NCBI GenBank assembly: GCA_947303085.1
Contig: CAMYXP010000002.1
Coordinates: 241,719-305,718 of the forward strand
Direction: 5' to 3'
Length of the DNA stretch: 64,000 bases
Origin: an uncultured Bacteroidales bacterium
Lineage (GTDB): Bacteria > Bacteroidota > Bacteroidia > Bacteroidales > F082
In this document: positions 26,602-35,360 of the stretch, piece by piece
How the letters are laid out: every line of letters starts with the position of its first letter
Position numbering within the stretch: position 1 is the stretch's first letter
The notes under the pieces: generated by a model
What the model saw: only the letters and a program-made list of their open reading frames with translations
Told to the model about the DNA's origin: nothing
The model's database searches: none
Translations under genes and position numbers: made by a program

Positions 26602-27414
26602 ATGAAGCTGAATTTGAAGCGCCCGATAGCGTTTTTTGACTTGGAAACGACGGGATTAAATATCATTCACGACCGCATCGTAGAGGTTAGTGTATTGAGA
26701 ATCAATGTAAACGGAGAGGAGGAACAGCGCACCTGGCGTATCAACCCGGGCATCCCTATTCCGCCTGAGACGACAGCCATCCATGGCATCAGCGACGCCG
26801 ATGTGGCCAACGAGAAGACGTTCAGGCAGGCCGCGCCGGAGATTTCGAAGTTTTTCGGCAACTGCGACCTCGCCGGATACAATATCTTGAAGTTCGATCT
26901 CCCTATGCTCGTCGAGGAGTTCATCCGCGCAGGCGTCAACTTCGACCTCAAGGACCGCCAGCTCATCGACGTGATGAACATCTTCATGAAAATGGAGCCG
27001 CGCACCCTTCGTGGAGCCTATCGTTTCTTCATGAACAAAGACTTCGACAACGCCCACTCGGCCAACGCCGACACCTTCGCCACCTACGAGGTGCTGATGG
27101 CGATGCTCGACCGTTATAAAGACACCGAATACACTGATTATAAAGGAGTTACATCAAAACCAGTGGTCAACGACATGACCGAGCTGGCACATTTCTCGTC
27201 GCATCACCAGAACGCCGACCTCATGGGACAGATTGTGTACGACGAGCAGGGCAAGGCGGTGTTTAAGTTCGGCAAACACAAGGACGAGCGCGTGGAAGAC
27301 GTCTTTAAAAAAGAGCCGCAATACTACGACTGGATCATGAAAAGCGACTTCCCGGAATACACGAAGCGCGTCATCACAAAATTGAGATACCCCGACAGAA
27401 ACATATCGTTTTAA
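26602..27414 (+). CDS. DnaQ-like 3'-5' exonuclease (DEDDh)
   Basis: 270 aa. Residues ~8-170 form a DEDDh exonuclease domain with Asp13 and Glu15 (FFDLETTG), Asp99 (ILKFDLPML), His152 and Asp157 (AHSANADTFATYEV), so all catalytic residues are present. The C-terminal ~70 residues (FKFGKHKDERVEDVF ... YYDWIMKSDFP) are an ExoX-type C-terminal/DUF3820 domain. It could proofread for a DNA polymerase or act in repair or RNA trimming; the extra domain argues against a simple epsilon subunit. Divergent from the tricorn gene with 71 bp between; a near-consensus TAATTTTA at 26572-26579 could be its -7 element. Its stop overlaps the queA start by one base (TAATG). Confidence 0.9.
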   Translation: MKLNLKRPIAFFDLETTGLNIIHDRIVEVSVLRINVNGEEEQRTWRINPGIPIPPETTAIHGISDADVANEKTFRQAAPEISKFFGNCDLAGYNILKFDLPMLVEEFIRAGVNFDLKDRQLIDVMNIFMKMEPRTLRGAYRFFMNKDFDNAHSANADTFATYEVLMAMLDRYKDTEYTDYKGVTSKPVVNDMTELAHFSSHHQNADLMGQIVYDEQGKAVFKFGKHKDERVEDVFKKEPQYYDWIMKSDFPEYTKRVITKLRYPDRNISF

Positions 27415-28643
27415 TGATGATTTCCAACGTTCAAAATATAAACATCGCTGAATACGACTACCCGCTGCCCGATGAGAGAATCGCGAAATATCCTTTGGCG
27501 GAGAGGGACGCATCGAAATTGTTGATTTTGAAAAATAATAATATTGTCGAAAATCATTTTCGCAATATCGGCGATTACTTGCCGGAAAAATCCGTTTTGG
27601 TTTTCAACGAGACGAAGGTCGTGCGGGCGCGTCTGCAGTTCGTGAAGGATTCTGGCGCCGCCATCGAGATTTTCTGTCTGGAGCCTATCACAGGCAACGG
27701 CGATTACCAGCTGGCGTTTTCGGCTGGTTCGCCAGTGGAATGGCATTGTCTGGTAGGCAATTCACGTCGTTGGAAAACCGGAACGTTATCCATGCCATTG
27801 AACATCAAAGGAAAAGACATCGTCTTATATGCCGAGCGTCTCGAGAAATCCGACGCGTATTCTTTGATACGTTTCTCGTGGGAGCCTGAAAACATCAGTT
27901 TCGCGGAGGTTTTGGAGGCGGCGGGCGAGATTCCGTTGCCGCCGTATTTGCATCGCGAGGCGGAGCCGAGCGACAGGGAGCGTTATCAGACTGTCTTCGC
28001 CAAATATGAAGGCTCGGTGGCGGCGCCCACAGCATCGTTGCATCTCACTAAGCCATTGATAGCCAAACTGAAAGAGCAAGGACACACCATCGAAGAGGTG
28101 ACGCTGCACGTCGGAGCCGGCACCTTCCGTCCGGTAGCGACCGACACCATTGGCGAGCACGAGATGCACTCCGAGTCGATCATCGTGAAGAAGCAATGCA
28201 TCGAGCATCTGCACGACAACATTGGCAGGACGATAATCCCTGTGGGCACCACCAGCATGCGCACCATCGAGTCGGTGTACTGGATTGGAGTGATGCTGCT
28301 CGAGCAGGGTTTTGACGAACGTAATCTGCATGTAAATCAATGGTTTCCGTATCAAGACAGAGAACAGTTGCCAACAGCCAAAGAAAGCCTTGAAGCGATT
28401 TTGAAATATCTGGAGATGCATCATCTCGACGCGTTGCATGCCACCACTGCTTTGATGATAGCGCCCTCCTGCCCTATCATGCTCACCAAGGCGCTCATCA
28501 CCAACTTCCACCAGCCGAAGAGCACCTTATTATTATTGGTGTCGGCATTGATTGGTGACAAGTGGAAAGAGGCGTACAAATTCGCCCTTGAGCATGATTT
28601 TAGGTTTTTGAGTTACGGCGACAGTTGTTTGTTTGTGCCGTAA
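27414..28643 (+). CDS. queA: S-adenosylmethionine:tRNA ribosyltransferase-isomerase (QueA)
   Basis: 409 aa, longer than the ~350-residue E. coli protein as in other Bacteroidota. Transfers the ribosyl part of SAM to preQ1 in tRNA, giving epoxyqueuosine. YDYPLPDERIAKYPL at the N-terminus, TKVVRARL near 65, the segment APTASLHLTKPLI near residue 202, HVGAGTFRPV near 230 and FHQPKSTLLLLVSALIG near 365 are family marks. Two adjacent ATG codons exist (27414 and 27417); the first overlaps the stop of the exonuclease gene. Ends at 28643, directly against the stop of the convergent polyprenyl synthase gene at 28644. Confidence 0.96.
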   Translation: MMISNVQNINIAEYDYPLPDERIAKYPLAERDASKLLILKNNNIVENHFRNIGDYLPEKSVLVFNETKVVRARLQFVKDSGAAIEIFCLEPITGNGDYQLAFSAGSPVEWHCLVGNSRRWKTGTLSMPLNIKGKDIVLYAERLEKSDAYSLIRFSWEPENISFAEVLEAAGEIPLPPYLHREAEPSDRERYQTVFAKYEGSVAAPTASLHLTKPLIAKLKEQGHTIEEVTLHVGAGTFRPVATDTIGEHEMHSESIIVKKQCIEHLHDNIGRTIIPVGTTSMRTIESVYWIGVMLLEQGFDERNLHVNQWFPYQDREQLPTAKESLEAILKYLEMHHLDALHATTALMIAPSCPIMLTKALITNFHQPKSTLLLLVSALIGDKWKEAYKFALEHDFRFLSYGDSCLFVP

Positions 28644-29618
28644 TCATTTTATTCGATTATAAAGGTAATCGGCATAATTTCTCAGCACCGCCTTCTTCTC
28701 CTCAGGAAGCGTAATGCGGTCGAGGTGTTTCAATGAATTTTCGTAGTAATTGGTCATCACATCGTTGACGATTTCGCGCACGTTATATTTTGCGAAGATG
28801 TCCAAAACAGCCTGCATCTTCTGGTCGTCACGACCCTTAGGCATGGTGAAATAGCCCTCTAGACGTTTTTTATCGTCAGCCGATGCCAACTCCATAGCCT
28901 TCAGGTAAAGATAGGTCTTCTTGTTATCGGCGATGTCGCCACCCGGCATCTTGCCGAACACCTTCACGTCGCCGTAGCAGTCGAAGAGGTCGTCTTGCAG
29001 CTGGAACGCAATGCCCAGATCGATGCCGAAGTCGTAAACGGCCTGTATATTCTTCTGATCGGCACCTGCCACTATGGCTCCTATCTTAAGCACCGAGCCG
29101 AGCAGAACCGCCGTCTTCAGACGAATCATCTCGATATATTCGTCCAATGTGACATCGTCGCGTGTCTCGAAATTCAGGTCGTGCTGCTGCCCCTCGCACA
29201 CCTCGAGCGCCACCTTGCAAAGCTCGGCAAGCACCGCCTGCGAATACGACTTATCGGTCTTCAGCGCATACTGAAACGCCTTGATGAGCATAGTGTCGCC
29301 CGAAAGCAACGCGATGTTGGAGTTCCATTTGTGGTAAACAGTCTCCAAGCCTCTGCGCAACGGCGCCTCGTCCATGATGTCGTCGTGGATGAGTGTGAAA
29401 TTATGGAAAATCTCAGCCGCCACAGCCGGAGTCAGACATTCACGGATGTCGCCGCTAAACATCTCGCAAGCCAGCAAACACAATGTCGGACGCATCCTCT
29501 TGCCCTTCTGGCGCATGGTATAATCAATTGGAGCGTAAAGCTCGCTTGGCGAACCCATAAAGTCTTGTGACTCAATAAATTGAGTTATCAAATCCTGAAT
29601 CTTCTCAACAGATGTCAT
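28644..29618 (-). CDS. Polyprenyl diphosphate synthase (farnesyl/geranylgeranyl or longer)
   Basis: 324 aa. Trans-isoprenyl diphosphate synthase that elongates allylic diphosphates with isopentenyl diphosphate. First aspartate-rich motif DDIMD at residues 79-83 (LIHDDIMDEAPLRRG), second LQDDLFD near 208, plus KGKRMRP near 38. Small or large residues upstream of the first motif set chain length (FHNFTLIHDD here), but the product is not decidable by eye; FPP/GGPP-type synthases of this subgroup are ~320 aa. The start overlaps the stop of the upstream RND gene as ATGA (29615-29618), so it is coupled to that transporter. Stop abuts queA with no gap. Confidence 0.93.
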   Translation of the reverse strand: MTSVEKIQDLITQFIESQDFMGSPSELYAPIDYTMRQKGKRMRPTLCLLACEMFSGDIRECLTPAVAAEIFHNFTLIHDDIMDEAPLRRGLETVYHKWNSNIALLSGDTMLIKAFQYALKTDKSYSQAVLAELCKVALEVCEGQQHDLNFETRDDVTLDEYIEMIRLKTAVLLGSVLKIGAIVAGADQKNIQAVYDFGIDLGIAFQLQDDLFDCYGDVKVFGKMPGGDIADNKKTYLYLKAMELASADDKKRLEGYFTMPKGRDDQKMQAVLDIFAKYNVREIVNDVMTNYYENSLKHLDRITLPEEKKAVLRNYADYLYNRIK

Positions 29619-31918
29619 ATCTTTCTTCTATAAAATGTCAAAACTAATGCAGGTAACACTAAGATATTGGTTATCAATGCTATAAGCAAGGTAAACGGCA
29701 CCAGCAGTCCCACGATCTTTGTTCCGCCGAACGACGAGAAGGCGAAGATGAGGAAACCGCAGATGAGGATGCTCGCCGAATAGATCATGCTCGGACCGGT
29801 CTCCAAAATAGCCGCCATCACCGATTTCTTGATGTCGTTGTTGTTGTAGCGCATCTGCAAACGGTAGCGTGCCAAATAATGAATGGTGTTGTCGACACTA
29901 ATGCCGAGCGCGATGCTGAACACCAATATCGTCGACATCTTCAGCGGGATGCCGCAAACACCCATCAAGCCCGCGGTAAACAGAAGCGGAATAAGGTTAG
30001 GTATCAACGACACGACCACCATCTTTGCTTTATGGAACGTCACCACCATCAGCAGGGCGATTACGATAAACGCCAGCAGCAGCGAATGCGAGAGGTTCCT
30101 GATGAGGTAGTTGGTGCCTTGAAGCGTCACCATGGCACTGCCGGTCATCACCACGTCGTATTTCTCCTTAGGGAAAATCTCCTCGATAATCGGGCGCAAC
30201 GAACGGCTGATGCTGTCGATCTTCGGTGTCGTGACATTAGCCATCTGCGCCGAGATGCGGGTGCATTGCATGTCTTTGTCGACATACTGCGTTATGATAG
30301 CCGGCATATTGCCGTCTTTCGTCTTAGGCACATATTTCAGCAGAAAACCGAACTCGTTGTTGCTCGGAATCTTGTATTGCTCGCGCTTGCCGTTGTAGAA
30401 TCCCTGGCGGGCGAATTTCACCAGCTCAGCCACCGAGAGAGGCTGGCTGAACTCAGGATAAAGTGCCAGCGAGTCCTGCAACTGCTCCATCTTCCTGACG
30501 AATGCCATATTCATTATCCCTTTCGGCTTACGGGTGTCGATGGAAATCTCAAAAGGCATCACGCCGCCCACATTATCCTCAAAATACATGATGTCTTTGT
30601 ACATCTTGTCGCTCCTCGCTATGTCGTCGACGACACGACCCGATGTCGACATCCTGGTGGCACCTATCACGCAGATAATCATGAGAACGCCAAGCACAGC
30701 ATAAACATATCTCTTCCGACTCAAAACAAAAGTCGAAATCTTCTCCATGATATAGTTTATCCTCTTGCTATTCATATAGTTAACGCTCTTACCCTCCGGC
30801 TTTTTCTGATAGCTGAAGAAGGTCGGGAGCAGCACCATCGTCAAAATATATGTCAGCATGATGCTGATACTGGCGAGTATGCCGAAAGGCACGAGAAGCA
30901 CGTTTCTGGTGATGATGAACGAGGCAAAACTCACCGCCGTGGTGGTGTTGGTGAGCAGATTCGCCGGCCCGATGCGCACTATCACCGAACGCAAAGCCTC
31001 CATCTTGTCGTGACACTCGAAATATTCACGATGATATTTGTTGAGCATGAAAATGGAGTTCTCAACACCTATTATTATTAATAACGGCGGCAAAACACCC
31101 GTCAGAATGGTGACGTCGAAGTCGAGAAGCACCATTATTCCGAACATGTAAACCACTGATATCAAGACGATTGAGACCACTGAAACCAGCGGACGCCATG
31201 AGCGGAAGAACAGAAACAAAATCAATCCCGCCACCAAGATGGAAAGTGCCGTGAAGCCCACAATCTCCTTCACCATTTTCTGTGTCGTGACCTCGCGGAT
31301 ATATGGCATTCCCGATATCCTCATCTCAATGCCATGCGCCTCACCATATTGATTTACAATGCTTTTGATCTCCTCTATCATAGCCGGGCGCAGCTCGGTG
31401 TTGGCATATTCCTTGTTGATCGAGAGCAGCATCATGGTGAAATGCTTCTCAGCGTCGAACAGAAGTCCGTCGTACATGGCGAGGCTCAAAATCTCATCTT
31501 TTATCGAATCGACCTCAGCCTGAGTCTCGGGACGCTGCTTCACCACCTGAGCCAGCTCGAAGCACTTGAGGCTGTCATTCTTTTTTAAGTTATAAATCCT
31601 TGATACTGAGAGACATTCATCGACACCAGCCACCATTCTCACCTTCTCGTTCATATCATAAAAATCCTGATACCGTTGAAGGGTGAAAAGGCTGTCGTCG
31701 GTCATCCCTATGAAGATGCTGTTGCCATCCTGACCGTATTTTTCAAGAAACTGCCTGTAAACAACCATGGTGGAGTCGGTTTCGGGAAGAGTGTTGGCGA
31801 TGCTGTGTCCCATCTTAAGGCCAAAAGCCTTAATCCCCAGAAAAATCAGCAAAACAGAGACTATTACAAGGTTTAAAACACGATATTTTAATATATAACT
31901 TGCAATTTTATTCCACAT
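29615..31918 (-). CDS. RND superfamily exporter (MMPL/HpnN-like)
   Basis: 767 aa. Single-chain RND transporter: membrane segment ~12-33, a large periplasmic loop to ~210, about five helices to ~345, then a second half with helix ~385-405, a loop, and helices ~605-760. SVDNTIHYLARY near 680 and GVENSIFMLNKYHRE near 285 are the typical RND helix-4-type segments. About 770 residues is the size of lipid-linked MMPL/HpnN proteins rather than AcrB drug pumps. Translationally coupled (ATGA) to the polyprenyl synthase, which suggests transport of an isoprenoid or other lipid; this is inference. Upstream -7 element at 31938-31945. Confidence 0.88.
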   Translation of the reverse strand: MWNKIASYILKYRVLNLVIVSVLLIFLGIKAFGLKMGHSIANTLPETDSTMVVYRQFLEKYGQDGNSIFIGMTDDSLFTLQRYQDFYDMNEKVRMVAGVDECLSVSRIYNLKKNDSLKCFELAQVVKQRPETQAEVDSIKDEILSLAMYDGLLFDAEKHFTMMLLSINKEYANTELRPAMIEEIKSIVNQYGEAHGIEMRISGMPYIREVTTQKMVKEIVGFTALSILVAGLILFLFFRSWRPLVSVVSIVLISVVYMFGIMVLLDFDVTILTGVLPPLLIIIGVENSIFMLNKYHREYFECHDKMEALRSVIVRIGPANLLTNTTTAVSFASFIITRNVLLVPFGILASISIMLTYILTMVLLPTFFSYQKKPEGKSVNYMNSKRINYIMEKISTFVLSRKRYVYAVLGVLMIICVIGATRMSTSGRVVDDIARSDKMYKDIMYFEDNVGGVMPFEISIDTRKPKGIMNMAFVRKMEQLQDSLALYPEFSQPLSVAELVKFARQGFYNGKREQYKIPSNNEFGFLLKYVPKTKDGNMPAIITQYVDKDMQCTRISAQMANVTTPKIDSISRSLRPIIEEIFPKEKYDVVMTGSAMVTLQGTNYLIRNLSHSLLLAFIVIALLMVVTFHKAKMVVVSLIPNLIPLLFTAGLMGVCGIPLKMSTILVFSIALGISVDNTIHYLARYRLQMRYNNNDIKKSVMAAILETGPSMIYSASILICGFLIFAFSSFGGTKIVGLLVPFTLLIALITNILVLPALVLTFYRRKI

Positions 31919-31937
31919 AAAAAATCATTATAAACTG

Positions 31938-31945
31938 CAAAAATA
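31938..31945 (-). promoter_or_regulatory. -7 element for the RND/polyprenyl synthase operon
   Basis: TATTTTTG on the minus strand, followed by CAG. Predicted start near 31933, leader about 15 nt. Lies in the 63-bp gap after pssA, so this operon can be expressed apart from pssA. Confidence 0.5.
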
Positions 31946-31981
31946 TTGAAAAGTTCGCAAAGTTGAATAATATTTGATGAT

Positions 31982-32674
31982 TTATTTCATTTTTTCGCCT
32001 CTGTAGCAAATCACCGAAAGAAGCATGTAGAAGAGGAATATGAACGGCAAAGCCTTCAGTTTCAGGATTATAGCCGCTACTATGCCGAAAATCACCACGA
32101 AATAGCGAAGGATATTCTCTTTAAATCGTAAATTTTTAATCTTAAACGAGAAAAACGGCACCTCGCTTATCATCAGCCAGCTGAAGACGGCGACTATGGC
32201 AAGGAGGAAATAAGGATTTCTGAACAAAGCTATGTCGGCAAACGGCAGCGACGCTATGAAAAGTCCGACCGCCGGCACCGGAAGTCCGATGAATGAGCTC
32301 GTCTGGCGAGTGTCGATGTTGAATTTCGCGAGGCGCACCGCGGCGAAGGCTGCCAAGATGAACGCCAGCATAGGGAACATATTTACATCGTACACCCACC
32401 AGCCTATGCCGGTCTGGCTAAGAAACCACGCCACAAGGAACGACGGTGCCACGCCGAACGACACCACATCCGACAACGAGTCCAACTCCCCTCCTATCGG
32501 CGATTTGGCATTGAGGGCGCGTGCCGCGAAGCCGTCGAAGAAGTCGCAAACGGCGGCGGCGAAAATCATCACTGAAGCCCATAAAATATGCTCGTGACAA
32601 GTGAAAAATATTGACACACAGCCACATAAGAGGTTGCAGCATGTGATGGTGTTCGGGATATGTTTTTTAATCAT
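31982..32674 (-). CDS. pssA: CDP-diacylglycerol-serine O-phosphatidyltransferase
   Basis: 230 aa, about six membrane segments. Makes phosphatidylserine from CDP-diacylglycerol and serine, the first step to phosphatidylethanolamine. The CDP-alcohol phosphotransferase motif is complete: DFFDGFAARAL then GGELDSLSD (residues ~44-72), giving the D-x2-DG-x2-AR-x8-G-x3-D-x3-D pattern. The N-terminal IPNTITCCNLLCGC is typical of the bacterial type II PssA. A psd decarboxylase is not beside it here, though it often is. Own -7 element in the 30-bp gap after the AraC gene. Confidence 0.95.
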   Translation of the reverse strand: MIKKHIPNTITCCNLLCGCVSIFFTCHEHILWASVMIFAAAVCDFFDGFAARALNAKSPIGGELDSLSDVVSFGVAPSFLVAWFLSQTGIGWWVYDVNMFPMLAFILAAFAAVRLAKFNIDTRQTSSFIGLPVPAVGLFIASLPFADIALFRNPYFLLAIVAVFSWLMISEVPFFSFKIKNLRFKENILRYFVVIFGIVAAIILKLKALPFIFLFYMLLSVICYRGEKMK

Positions 32675-32688
32675 AACTCAAATTTTTG

Positions 32689-32696
32689 CAAAGTTA
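32689..32696 (-). promoter_or_regulatory. -7 element for pssA
   Basis: TAACTTTG on the minus strand followed by CAA. Predicted start near 32684, only about 10 nt before the ATG at 32674, so a very short leader. Confidence 0.55.
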
Positions 32697-32704
32697 AACA
32701 TTTT

Positions 32705-33616
32705 TTATTTCTGTCGGTAAGAATTTGGGGTGCAACCTGTGTGCGCCTTGAAATATTTGTAGAAAAACGAGTTGTTCGGGAAGTTGAGCTGGTCGGCTAT
32801 CTCCTTGATACTCAAGTCGGTATGACGCAGAAGATGCTGTGCCTCCAGAATCACGTATTTGTCGATGATGTCGGGTGCCGAGAATCCGCTCACCTTTTTC
32901 ACTATTATTGAGAGATACTTCGGCGTGATGCAAAGCTTGTCGGCATAAAAGCCCATCGAGCGCTCCTTGTTGTGATATTTCTCGACGAGTTCGATGAAAC
33001 TCTCAAACACACGTTTATGTCTCGTCGACGGCGCTTTCTCGTCGTTTTCGTCGACAGCGTCGAGACGTTTTTTCAGCATTCCCCCTATGAGGTAAAACAC
33101 CGACGTCAGCAAGTAGCTGATGCTGTCGTTGCGATATTCTGAATCTGTATTTATAACATTATCAATGAGTTGGAAATATTGCATGGCAATATCGACCTCC
33201 TCCGGTCCCATCTCCATGATAGGGCTTTGCAGCATGTTGATGGCATCGACAAAAATCTTGCCGAGGTCGGAGCTGAGTGTCGTCATGTATTTCGGCGACA
33301 CCGCGAAAATCGTCAACTCCACTATGCCGTCATTCTGGTCTGACGGCTCCAGCTGTATAATATTATTAGGTATGTTGACCGCCAACATGCCGTCGTGAAT
33401 CTCATATTCCGTAAGGTTGATGGTGCATTTGAAACGACCTTTGCGGCAATAGGCGGCCACGAATCCGTCGATACGACTCGGGAACTTAAGCAATTCAAAA
33501 TCAACGTCGTTGGTCTGCCTCGCCATGATAAAATCATCACCAATGCTCACGATTTCATCCTTCAGAAACAGTTCCTTCACCTTCGAGAGCGAAAAGTTAT
33601 TGTATATTTTATCCAT
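32705..33616 (-). CDS. AraC family transcriptional regulator
   Basis: 303 aa. The C-terminal ~100 residues are a two-helix-turn-helix AraC domain (MGFYADKLCITPKYLSIIVKKVSG, in outline, then LSIKEIADQLNFPNNSFFYKYFKAHTGCTPNSYRQ). The N-terminal ~200 residues are a cupin-like sensor (GKRGRF-type strand is CRKGRFKCTINLTEYEIHDG here). Divergent from the TolC/fusion/ABC-2 efflux operon, which it likely controls, as is common in Bacteroidales. Ligand unknown. -7 element at 33634-33641 gives a leader of about 13 nt. Confidence 0.92.
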   Translation of the reverse strand: MDKIYNNFSLSKVKELFLKDEIVSIGDDFIMARQTNDVDFELLKFPSRIDGFVAAYCRKGRFKCTINLTEYEIHDGMLAVNIPNNIIQLEPSDQNDGIVELTIFAVSPKYMTTLSSDLGKIFVDAINMLQSPIMEMGPEEVDIAMQYFQLIDNVINTDSEYRNDSISYLLTSVFYLIGGMLKKRLDAVDENDEKAPSTRHKRVFESFIELVEKYHNKERSMGFYADKLCITPKYLSIIVKKVSGFSAPDIIDKYVILEAQHLLRHTDLSIKEIADQLNFPNNSFFYKYFKAHTGCTPNSYRQK

Positions 33617-33633
33617 AAAGACAAATTTTTCGA

Positions 33634-33641
33634 CAAAAGTA
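33634..33641 (-). promoter_or_regulatory. -7 element for the AraC-family gene
   Basis: TACTTTTG on the minus strand, exact TAnnTTTG match, followed by TCG. Predicted start near 33629. Confidence 0.5.
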
Positions 33642-33683
33642 CATATATTTCTTCATATTTTATTATTTTTTTTACAAAAATTC

Positions 33684-33720
33684 GACCTTTAGATACTTTT
33701 TAGTCACTTTTTGACCTTTA
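33684..33720. promoter_or_regulatory. Candidate AraC operator: direct GACCTTTA repeat
   Basis: GACCTTTA occurs at 33684-33691 and 33713-33720, in the same orientation, starts 29 bp apart, in the divergent gap between the regulator and the efflux operon. Flanks also match (TTCGACCTTTAGATA and TTGACCTTTACAGATA). Direct half-sites are the usual AraC-family operator form, but the assignment is inference. A near-consensus TTATTTTG at 33740-33747 may be the operon's -7 element. Confidence 0.35.
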
Positions 33721-33843
33721 CAGATATTAAAAAGTGTTGTTATTTTGCATCGTGATTTTTTGGATGCCATGCGGTCATCAATTTTGAGCTGAAGGCGACC
33801 GAAAGAAAAAAAAGAAAAAGAGATATAAATAATTATAAAAACA

Positions 33844-35358
33844 ATGAAAAGTGTAAAAATTAAAAGGAATTTAGCGATTCTCGCCGTGATTTTGATGGCG
33901 ACCCTCTCCACAGTCGCGCAGCAGGTCCTGACGTTGCAGGAATGCCGCGACATGGCTCTTGAGAACAACAACAATCTCAAGATTGCGCAGGAGAAGGTCA
34001 ACATTGCCAACTACGACAAGAAAATAGCGTTCTCGAACTACCTGCCTAAGATTTCGGCTCAAGGCACCTACATGCACAACGAGAAGGAGATTCAGCTGCT
34101 CAGCGACGACAAGCTCAACACCCTGAGCACCATGGGAAGCACCCTCCAAGGCGGCGTCAACGGCATCATCGACCCTATCCTTCTCAACCTGATGCAGAAC
34201 CCCGAGATGATGCAAATCATCATGAACAGCCCTGAGCTTCAGCAACTTATCTACAAAATCCATCACCTTGGCGCGCTGCAGGCCCTCGACCTCATCGGAG
34301 AGGATATCGCCAACCAATTCACCCTCGACACACGTAACGTCTACGCCGGAATGGTCACCGTGATGGAGCCTGTGTACGCCGGAGGTAAGATACGCGCCTA
34401 CAACAAGATGGCACGCTACGCTCAAGACCTCGCGCAGATGCAGCTCACAACCGAGCAACAGGAGATCATCGTCACCACCGACAAAGCCTATTGGCAAATC
34501 GTGTCGCTGGCAAACAAAGAGAAACTCACGCAAAACTACGTCGAGCTGCTCCGCACCATGACCGACAACGTCGACAAACTCGTTGCCGAAGGCATGGCCA
34601 CCAACGCCGACAAGCTCTCGATGAAGGTGAAACTCAACGACGCCGAGCTCACTCTGATAAAGGTGCAAAATGGCCTCGCCCTTTCAAAGATGCTGCTTTG
34701 CCAGAGCTGCGGACTGCCACTCGACACCAACATCATCCTCGCCGACGAGGAACTTGAGGACGTGGTGATTCCGGTCTATAACCCTGAATACACTGAGGAA
34801 GACATCATGAACAACCGTCCCGAGCTGCAGAGCCTCGACATAGCCACGAAGATCTACGACAAAAAGGTGAACATCGCCCGTTCGGAGTTTCTTCCTACCG
34901 TCGCGGTATTCGGCAACTACATCGTGACCAACCCTTCGGCTTTCAACGGATTCGAGAACGAGTTCCACGGATTCTACAACTTCGGCGTGGTCGCCAAGGT
35001 GCCGCTCTTCCATTTCGGCGAAGGCTACAACAAGGTTCGCAAGGCCAAGTCGGAAGCTTTGATAACACAGCTCAAACTCGAGGACACCAAGCAACTTGTG
35101 ATGCTTCAGGTGAGCCAATATGAGAAACAGATCAAAGAGGCCGAGTCGCGTCTTCAGATGACCACCGAAAAGATGTCGGATGCCGAGGAAAACCTGCGTA
35201 TGGCAACGGTCGGATTCAACGAGGGGATGATACCGTCGTCGACGCTCGAAGCCGCACAGACCTCTTGGATGCAGGCACATTCGGAATACATCGACGCCAA
35301 AATCGATGTCATCATGGCTAACACATATTTAAAGAAATCTATCGGAAAACTTGAATAA
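33844..35358 (+). CDS. TolC-like outer membrane efflux protein
   Basis: 504 aa with a signal peptide of ~25 residues (ends STVAQQ). Two outer-membrane efflux (OEP) repeats with long heptad-rich helices; LTLQECRDMALENNNNLKIA near 28 and AQTSWMQAHSEYIDAKIDVIMANTYLKKSIGKLE at the end, in outline, are family marks. An unusual insertion of about 60 residues rich in Leu/Met (MQNPEMMQIIMNSPELQQLI near 117-140) interrupts the first repeat, longer than in E. coli TolC. It should form the outer membrane channel for the fusion protein and ABC-2 permeases that follow 2 bp downstream. The gene starts 227 bp from the divergent AraC gene. Confidence 0.92.
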   Translation: MKSVKIKRNLAILAVILMATLSTVAQQVLTLQECRDMALENNNNLKIAQEKVNIANYDKKIAFSNYLPKISAQGTYMHNEKEIQLLSDDKLNTLSTMGSTLQGGVNGIIDPILLNLMQNPEMMQIIMNSPELQQLIYKIHHLGALQALDLIGEDIANQFTLDTRNVYAGMVTVMEPVYAGGKIRAYNKMARYAQDLAQMQLTTEQQEIIVTTDKAYWQIVSLANKEKLTQNYVELLRTMTDNVDKLVAEGMATNADKLSMKVKLNDAELTLIKVQNGLALSKMLLCQSCGLPLDTNIILADEELEDVVIPVYNPEYTEEDIMNNRPELQSLDIATKIYDKKVNIARSEFLPTVAVFGNYIVTNPSAFNGFENEFHGFYNFGVVAKVPLFHFGEGYNKVRKAKSEALITQLKLEDTKQLVMLQVSQYEKQIKEAESRLQMTTEKMSDAEENLRMATVGFNEGMIPSSTLEAAQTSWMQAHSEYIDAKIDVIMANTYLKKSIGKLE

Positions 35359-35360
35359 TT

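Noticed and set aside
29879..31081. A 400-residue open frame antisense to the RND exporter
   Set aside because: Rich in His, Arg and Gln without recognisable domains, and lies wholly opposite a well-supported gene; it reflects codon bias of the real gene.
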